A stretch of DNA of 64,000 bases, from assembly GCA_022385755.1 (NCBI GenBank), contig MU278362.1:512251-576250 (forward strand). The letters run 5' to 3'. Positions 57,007 to 64,000 of the stretch are shown here, in pieces. Both the position numbers and the translations under genes were made by a program. Position 1 is the stretch's first letter; each line of letters begins with the position of its first letter. The notes below the pieces were generated by a model, which searched no databases, was not told where the DNA came from, and saw only the letters and a program-made list of their open reading frames with translations. This DNA is from Trametopsis cervina (Eukaryota; Basidiomycota; Agaricomycetes; Polyporales; Irpicaceae).

Positions 57007-59549
57007 TTAAATGTACGCGGAGCTCTCGAGACCAGCTTTGCTCACCCTACGCATGGGCTGCAAGGTCGCCGCATCTACTGGGGCTCTACGAGCATGTCGA
57101 TACCTGCCTTCCGAGTCCTTGATCTCCATCTCCTGCTGGGAATCTCCTAGCTGTGCGACATCCATCATAGTAGGCACTAGATTAAGCGAATGTTGTGCAA
57201 CAAACGCAGGGGGCAAACTTTCCCGCATATGTTGAGGCCGTCGGCCACCCAGAGCAACTCCGTAGTTTCCGGTCATAGTCCCACCTCCTCCCTGTGTATT
57301 CTCTGTGTTAGAGTCTGTAGATGTCATCTTCACGACTCCGACTGATTTCCCGCCCAATTCCTGTTCTTCGAATGTCATCAATTCTGAGACGAAGCCAATA
57401 TTCGGTGATATTCCTTTTCTACGATCGAGGACGAATTCGTATGCTTTCGATAGAGGCCAGTGATTTGCGTGGATTAAATACGCCATTACAGCAGTGACAG
57501 AACGAGATTTGCCAGCTTTACAGTGAACATATGTTGGAGCTGAATGTAGACGAGCGTCATCTAACCATCACGGGGCGGCTTTTCAGTAAGCTCCGAAGCG
57601 TGATACAGCACTGCGCACTCACCGAGGATAGTGCAGACATCACGAACACCTTTCGTGATGTTATCCTCCTCAACCGTGTCCCTCATGGGTATTCGTATGT
57701 ATCTGTCGAAACGCTCACGTAAATGTAGACCGTGGTCGTCGTCGCATTCTGCGGCAATATTCACGATCCGTTTCACCCCATGGGCCATTAGCTCATTCAC
57801 ATGCTCTTCGGTGGTCAACTCTGGACCTAAGAAAAGGAAGTTCGGGAGGATTGTAGACACCGTAAATTCCGGAAACGGCTCTTCTGTTGTCAGAGGCTGA
57901 TCTTCGGGACGAGCGGTGGCGGGTGAGCGTGGCATAGGGGTTCGAGGAGAGCGCGGAGGACTGAAAGTAGAAAATGAAGGGGAGTTGGGAGGCAGATGCT
58001 CTCCAAAAGAACCACTACCTGTTGGTGAAAGCAATCGAGCTGATGATGGTGGTGTGTGGTTAGATAGGGAAAGGGTGAGGTGACTAGGTGAGCGGGAGCG
58101 ACTGCGAGCACTCTTGCCAGCTTGAGATATCGGGAGAGTAAGGTGATTGGGACTCGCGGACACTTGGAGTTTAGGAAGTGTAGGTGGAGATGCATAATCT
58201 GTATCAAGCCTGCGTAGCGATGGTATGCTTGGGCGGCGAGGGGGTTGAGGACGCGAGAAGACTGTGGCGGAAGGCGCAGGCGAAGGACTAGATGTATCGC
58301 TGCTATTCCAGGATTGCAGTCTGTTTGACATGATAGGTAAAGGTGAGGGGGCAGCACGCTCGATTTCTGGCAGCTGTTTTGAACGAGAAGCCGTCTGTGT
58401 GTCCAGCTGCGATAAACCACCTACGGGCCGCCTCTGACCAGCCGAAAGTACTAGGCCGTTTGGTAGAGATGTGTTCGACCTTGGCTGTGTCGAAGAGTCA
58501 TTGCTGTCGTTGTCACCTGTGACGAGTAGCTGACAAAGGTAGGAATGATTTCGAGCAGCGGCGAATCCTCCCTCTAGATAATCCACACTGCCATGAGGTA
58601 GAAGGGGCGCGACAATGTCCATAAGAGCCCACGCACTGGCCTGTGCGTTATGACGGTCTCTCTGGGGCATAGATTGATCATAAACAATCACATCGCCATC
58701 CCAATCCTCTCCAGAGAGCAGATCATCCCACTCTAGTTTGCCATCCTCTGTAGTGATGAATTGTCGCACAGTGTCGAGTGAAGGAAATCCACCAGTTGCT
58801 TTACGAGACCGCCTGAGGATAAGGGATGGAATTGCAACGTTGACACTATGTCGCAAATGACATGCTGTGAAAGACGCCACGGGTCGCGTATCAATGAGCA
58901 ATGGCCGGGTGGGGGCGGAGAGGCGGGAAAGAAGAAGAGCAGGGGTGATGCCACAAACCGAAGGATCGCTTGAGGGTTGTACTGGCTTCGGTTGTATGCT
59001 CGACGTGGATGCCCCGGATGAATTGCGGGAATGATGGAACGCACTGAGAGGTGTCACACTGAACTCGTTTAGCGGAGTGAAGTAAGCACTGGCCGGGGTG
59101 AAAGCAGAGGCGGAGTCGGGACTGGGGGAAAGCTGCTCTGCGGTATCAGAGAGCGATTCTGGAGGAGAAGATGACTGGGATGACGATGCAGCTTGACCGT
59201 TGTTCTGGGAAGTGCGCATTGAACCAGAGGCAGAACGTATGGGACGCAGTCGAAGGTTGTTGCGCACACTCCGTCGGAGCTGAGCTAACAGGGCAAGATC
59301 CTTGGATATGTCGTCAGAGTCAAATGCGGAACGCCCATTAGCATTCAGTTCAAAGCCATCCTGCGATTCCGAGGAACTGGAGGTATGGTAACCGTCCTCG
59401 TCTTCATCCTCATCCTCTGCATCTTCCACTGGGGTTTGCAGCTCTATGACGGCTTTCGGTGTAGGCCTTGTCCCGATCTGAAGAGAAAGATTTGGAGGGC
59501 GTTTTGTCTGCATCCCTGAAGGCTTGCTGGCAAGAGACAAGCTGTGCAT
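57007..59549 (-). CDS. Dual-specificity (MAP-kinase-type) phosphatase with rhodanese domain
   Basis: Dephosphorylates phospho-Tyr/Thr, probably on MAP kinases. About 820 residues, two exons joined by a GTGAGT intron near 57.6 kb. An acidic/Ser-rich N-terminus leads to a rhodanese (CH2) domain: ITPALLLSRL, PLLIDTRPVASFTACHLRHS. The basic LILRRSRK after it sits where MAP-kinase phosphatases carry their kinase-interaction motif. Then comes YLEGGFAA, a roughly 230-residue Ser/Pro-rich linker with SRSRSPS, and the catalytic domain: PNFLFLGPELTTEEHVNELM, VKRIVNIAAECDDDHG. The active site is TYVHCKAGKSRSVTAVMAYL (HCxxGxxR intact), then ISPNIGFVSELMTFE. Full length by motif order. It is divergent from the Def1-like gene with a 440-bp spacer. 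Confidence 0.9.
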
Positions 59550-59988
59550 CGACTTGAAAGGCTGGTGCCTCTTCAGTGCAAGAATGAGACAAACCGCCTA
59601 GTGAGTGATCCGGAGAATAAGACGGGATCTGTCGACAGCAGTTCGGTAAAGGCAATTCGAACACAGTGCTGTGGGTGCGCAAATACGAGTAGCCGAAGTG
59701 TACGGTAGCCTTGAGACGGTACAGATGAGACTCAGCTTAGAGACGGTATTGAGTAATCGCAACAATTACTCATGCAACTGGAAAATATTCTTTTATTGAA
59801 ACTCAGATTCTATTCATGTAACACCGTGTACAGGACTTGCTCCCGGCCGGTGATCCGAGATAGCCTACAAAGTCGCCGGTAAATACGCCGGAGTGATGAA
59901 TCTGGAAATAATCAATCTTGGCTCTCTTTATCCTACCCTCACCGCTCGTCGTTTTGCAAAGCACAGCAAGGCACGAGTCTCGTCCAAA
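59550..59988. promoter_or_regulatory. Divergent promoter region of DUSP and Def1-like genes
   Basis: A 440-bp spacer between head-to-head genes; both core promoters must lie here or in upstream untranslated exons. No clear TATA box identified. Confidence 0.4.
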
Positions 59989-62900
59989 ATGTACAACTCT
60001 TCCGCGTACCGAAACCAACAACCAGCGACCGATGCTGCTCCTGATAAATTCAGAGGACAATCGAAGCAATTGCAAGAACTTTTTCCAACGTGGTCTCTTG
60101 AGGGTAAACCATGTTGTTTTACAAGGACCATGAATACATCTAATATCTATCGCCAGACTTACAGTCTGCTCTTCATGAGGTCAATGGCGATTTGCAACTT
60201 GCAGCCACAAGAATCAGTGAAGGTAGAAAGGGTGTCGTGCGCTCCATTATTGCTGGCTAACGTTGTTGCTTGTCCAGGTCATGCTGAACAGTGGGGTTCC
60301 GTGACTCGCAAGAAAGACAAAAAGTCTCAAGCATCGACTCCTCAGGCTCATTCCAAGGACGTTTCTGGAAATCGGGAGCGTGGCGAGTTCCGCGGCGGAA
60401 GAGGTGGACGGGGCGGAAGAGGAGGTCCTGGTCGGGGCGGCGCAGCCCGCGGTGCATTTACTCGTGGTGGCCATCAGGAAATCAATGGTCGCCACGCGAA
60501 AGCTGGTACAGGCAAGCCTGCTGATTCTGCAGCTCAGGGGAATGGCGAGGTGGTAGCTTCCGATACCCTCGCTGTAGAGGACTCGTCAGTCTCCAAGCCT
60601 GAGGATGTCAGCGCTACTCCTACTGAAGCAGCAACTACGGACATCGGAGCTTCAGGGCCTACTACGACGCCTGCAACATGGGGAGGCGATACTTCCAAGC
60701 TTAACGGTCCGGCCGCTTCTGCCCCTTCCTCAGCTGCTTCCACTGTCGCTAAAGCGCAGAAGTTACCAGCAACGTCGAAGTTGTCGTGGGCCCAGGTTGC
60801 CAAGTGAGTATCATGTCATTTGCCTTAGACCATGATCAAAATTCTAAGTCAATTTATGAGCAGGCCACAGGAGAAACCTGCACCTTCACCGGCTCCAATT
60901 CCTCTGCCCTCCACTTCCGCCCCTACCTTGGCTCCGGTGACAGCATCCATACCTGAAACACAGGCAGCTCCTGAAGAAATCAAGGCGGATCCTCAAACAG
61001 AAACCTCTACAGGATGGGAGGAGCCAACAACCGTGCAGCAGCCATCCTGGGATGATGAACCTGCACAGCCCGCTACAGCACCGGAGCCTGTATCCACGGA
61101 AGATGCGCAAGTTCCAGAGGAAGATTCACCTGCCCTTGCTCCCAAGACAGAGTCGACACCTTCGTCTGCGCTGCCTGCACAAGTACTGCCGTCTGCTGTA
61201 AAATTAGATGGCGTACAAGCTCCGGCCCCCCTTAAACCAGCCACCCCCGCCGCTCACACCAGGCCGTTATCAGCGGCTCATAAGCATAAATTCAAAACGG
61301 ACCAGGCCGTCATTATGCCTAGTGGGGTTTTCGGAACTTCTCTCGAGAAAGTTGGCATGCAATTTGGCAGTTTGAGCTTGGGCGGAGACGATGTTGAAGT
61401 AGAATCGCACAATGATGTGGGTGCATCAACCCGTACATCGGAGCAGGTACCATCTGCCGTCCGCGAGCAAGCTTCACTTCAGTCGCCTACTCTACACATA
61501 CAGACACAAGCCGCAGACTCAGTATCTGCCCCATCTGCGGCCACCTCACCACCGTCACAAACTCCCGTCAGCACGCAAGCTCTGTTCCAATCAGCGATCC
61601 CGCAACAAGCTCAACATCAAGCATCCGCCACCGTCCCCACAAGTGTCTCATCCGCTGCCACCTCCCAGCACCAGAATCACTCTGGTCTTCCCTCGTCGCT
61701 GTCGCAGCCTGCTGTACCGGCATCAGTTTCTGCCCAACCTCCAACCTCCGCTTCTGCTTCCACAATATCCTCTTATTCACATCACATTCCTGCTGCTCCT
61801 CCCTCGCTTCCGTCACAGCATCAACTACCTCAATCCTCCCAAGCCCAAACGCAGACAGGCCTTCTTTCGCAGCAATACTCACAACACGGTTTACCAACGC
61901 ATCTGGAATCGACTCATGCCCAGCCAGCTGCTCAGTCTCCCCAGGTGTCTCAGGCCCAAAGCGTCGGCGCCCACCAATCATCTTACTTCCGCCAGCAAGA
62001 ACAACCATATTTCCATACGCCCACGCCTCCCGTGTCCGCTACGCAGAGCCAGGAAGGTCCTTACGGATCATTCGGCCAGCTTTCAGGCCAAATCGGGCAT
62101 CAAAACCAAGCATCCCATCTTGGGGCATTCAGCGGTCAAGACTATCAGTACAGCAGTGACAGTCAAAGGGTGAGTATATAGTTCCGAGCCCACCGCCGTT
62201 CGTAATTAATATAATATCCCAGAACTTCTATGATTCATATGCCGGCCCGAATGGCTTCGGTAACCGGAATGTCATTGGCCACGACGATATAAAGGGCCTT
62301 CCAGGTGCTCCCCAGCCATCGCACGGAGCCCCGGGTCTCCCACCTAGTGCGGCGCAACCATCCCAACAGCTTCCCCAAACCTCGCAGAGTAACAGCCAAT
62401 CACAGCCCACAGGCCAAGGTCCTCAGCAGTACCCTCCTCCTCTTCCCTATTACTACACGCCGTACCCTCAAAACCAATACTACGGCTCGCCTTACAGCTC
62501 TGCCGGCTATTCCGTGCCGCAACCCTTTGTCAAGTATCCCGCCGTATTCCAAGGACCTCCCGGCCCTCAAACCGCACCTTCGCCTGCAACGAAACAGGCT
62601 CCCGCCTCCGCGGTTTCTCAGTCACCTTATGGACAGGGCCTCTATGGACAACAGCATTCCTCCAGTCCCTATGGCGACATAGATTATCAGCACGGGCATG
62701 GGCAGGGCGTGGGCAGCTTACCTTCCAACGATTACGGCAAGCAGCTCTATGGTGGTAGCGGGCAGGGTATGCAAGGGTTCATGGGTCTTGGCCAAACGAC
62801 GGGTCCAACCTCTGGCCCTCCTCTTGGGCAACGTAGTGGAGGATCTCCCGAATCGGCCTACAAGCCGTATGGTGGCAATGTGAAAGACGTCGGTGCCGGG

Positions 62901-63131
62901 GGTGTCGGGCAATCCGCTCAAGGACCACAAGGTCGTGGTGGTGTTCAGCAACCCCAGGCAAGCTTCTACAACACACAGAGGTTCTCTGGAGGTGCGGGCG
63001 CGGTCCCTCAAGGGCAAGGTCAGCAGCCTCAGGGACAGGGACCTCAAGGCCACTTGGGCTACCCGCAAGCTGGTTCCGACACTAGCTTCTATTCGTATCA
63101 GCCCAGGCAACAGCAAGGCTATTGGCAGTAA
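59989..63131 (+). CDS. CUE-domain, Gln/Pro-rich Def1-like protein
   Basis: Related to yeast Def1, which promotes ubiquitination and removal of stalled RNA polymerase II. Five exons, about 950 residues. The start at 59989 gives a short leader, then a CUE domain: SKQLQELFPTWSLEDLQSAL and HEVNGDLQLAATRISEG, joined by introns in phase. After AEQWGSVTRKKDKK comes an RGG box (FRGGRGGRGGRGG), then Ala/Thr-rich sequence and the conserved KLSWAQVAK. The rest is low-complexity: Pro/Ala, a Gln/Ser-rich stretch with many SQ and QPP repeats, then YYYTPYPQNQYYGSPYSS and a Gly/Gln/Tyr-rich tail ending QQQGYWQ. Such CUE plus Q-rich layout is typical; Gln-rich tails may aggregate or be cleaved, as in yeast. 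Domain order is clear, mechanism is by analogy. Confidence 0.82.
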
Positions 63132-64000
63132 TCGAGTGCTCTGATTTCCTGTGACACTATGTTCCGTATCTCCTCTTTGTCATACGTCTCCTCTCTTACT
63201 CTCTTGACCTCTCGCAGCTCTGTTCTCGTTTTCTTATCTTCTCTGTTTTGCCTCCACCACTCTGTCTAGTATCATCCATCATCTCCGTCCACTTCATCTT
63301 AGCATTGTAAGTATATGATGTCGGGTATTGTACTTGCCGATATGCAACACACATGAAGCCAAGTGAAATCGTTGCACCCGTTTTGAAAGTCTCAGGGGGC
63401 CGCCGCAGCCATTCACATGATGATCCGCCAAAAACGCATGTTACAGCAGCATTGCAGCTAGGGTAAGCTATAGTCACGACATGAGCAACTCTCGCACCAC
63501 GGACGGATGATAAGTTGAAACTAGTGACCAACTCCCTCATAGGCCGTTGAGTTATAGTTTATGGGCGCCTGAGTCAATCTCGTGCTCAGACCTGCTCTGC
63601 TTCGACTGACTCCATTGTATCGACTAACATTTACCGTAAATCTTCAGCGAAGTAGGAGCATACACTGAAGCAATTTGCCTAATGAAATACATATATTGTC
63701 TGCCATACCAGTTCCATGTGTCTCAATATCCGTGCCGACAACCATAAAGATACTCATACAATGACAGAATAAGCCAGCTGTCCGTAAATAGTAAAATCTA
63801 CCAAAAATCATACTACAAAGAAATATTGAAGAGAAACATACAGCATATTGTCGTGCGGTGTTATGTAACGGAATGAGGAACAAAGTAGAAAAGAGGTAAT
63901 ACCGCGAAAGCCGCTATGCATGTAGCTGTGATCTGGACAGAACGTGCCTCCTGCAGCCAAACATACAATAATATTTGTATGATAATGGAAAACGACATGC
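63132..64000. other. Right edge, 3' flank of the Def1-like gene
   Basis: The first few hundred bases are probably 3' UTR (T/C-rich). Antisense frames at 63196-63540 and 63644-63883 have no motifs. No gene recognised. Confidence 0.45.

Noticed and set aside
63196..63540. 114-codon minus-strand ORF past the Def1-like gene
   Set aside because: Antisense to the probable 3' UTR, no motif.
1..64000. Transposon or retroelement genes
   Set aside because: No reverse transcriptase, integrase, transposase or helicase motifs were seen in any frame, and no long terminal repeats were noticed.

Overview
The window looks like nuclear DNA of a filamentous basidiomycete (Agaricomycetes). Genes lie on both strands, are intron-dense, and have short introns (about 45-65 nt, GT-AG, often GTAAGT/GTACGT donors). 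The content fits: a GH18 chitinase with CBM5/12 modules, a GH16 cell-wall glucanase, tandem BTB proteins, ankyrin and zinc-finger proteins, and lineage-specific families. No operons, CRISPR, rRNA or intact transposons were seen. Gene models were spliced by eye, so exon edges are predictions.

Layout. 0.6-10.8 kb: chitinase (-), Aven-like RGG protein (-), GH16 glucanase (+), beta-lactamase-fold serine hydrolase (+). 11.9-20.4 kb, all minus: two tandem BTB paralogs, an ankyrin-repeat protein, and a C2H2-type zinc-finger protein whose N-terminus carries a long poly-Ser tract. 20.4-23.4 kb: no recognised gene. 23.4-25.7 kb: choline-phosphate cytidylyltransferase (+), the rate-controlling enzyme of the CDP-choline pathway. 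26.7-34.4 kb: two divergent members of an unrecognised family (U1, U2) flanking a second zinc-finger paralog. 34.5-39.6 kb: a membrane-anchored amidohydrolase (+) converging on a secreted flavin amine oxidase (-). 41.1-43.2 kb: a long helical protein with one strongly hydrophobic segment (-).

44.6-54.7 kb is the most unusual part: a tandem segmental duplication. Each copy carries a coiled-coil/low-complexity protein (A) followed by small multi-pass membrane proteins (B, C). Copy 1 keeps A1 and C1 but only a 3' relic of B. Copy 2 has intact A2, B2 and C2. B and C are themselves homologous and share intron positions. I recognise no characterised family for A or B/C.

55.3-63.1 kb returns to conserved genes: a coiled-coil protein of unknown function (-), a dual-specificity (MAP-kinase-type) phosphatase with a rhodanese domain (-), and, divergently, a CUE-domain Gln-rich Def1-like protein (+).

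Conserved housekeeping genes (PCT, Def1, DUSP, Aven-like) are interspersed with rapidly evolving duplicated families, a common arrangement in basidiomycete accessory regions.
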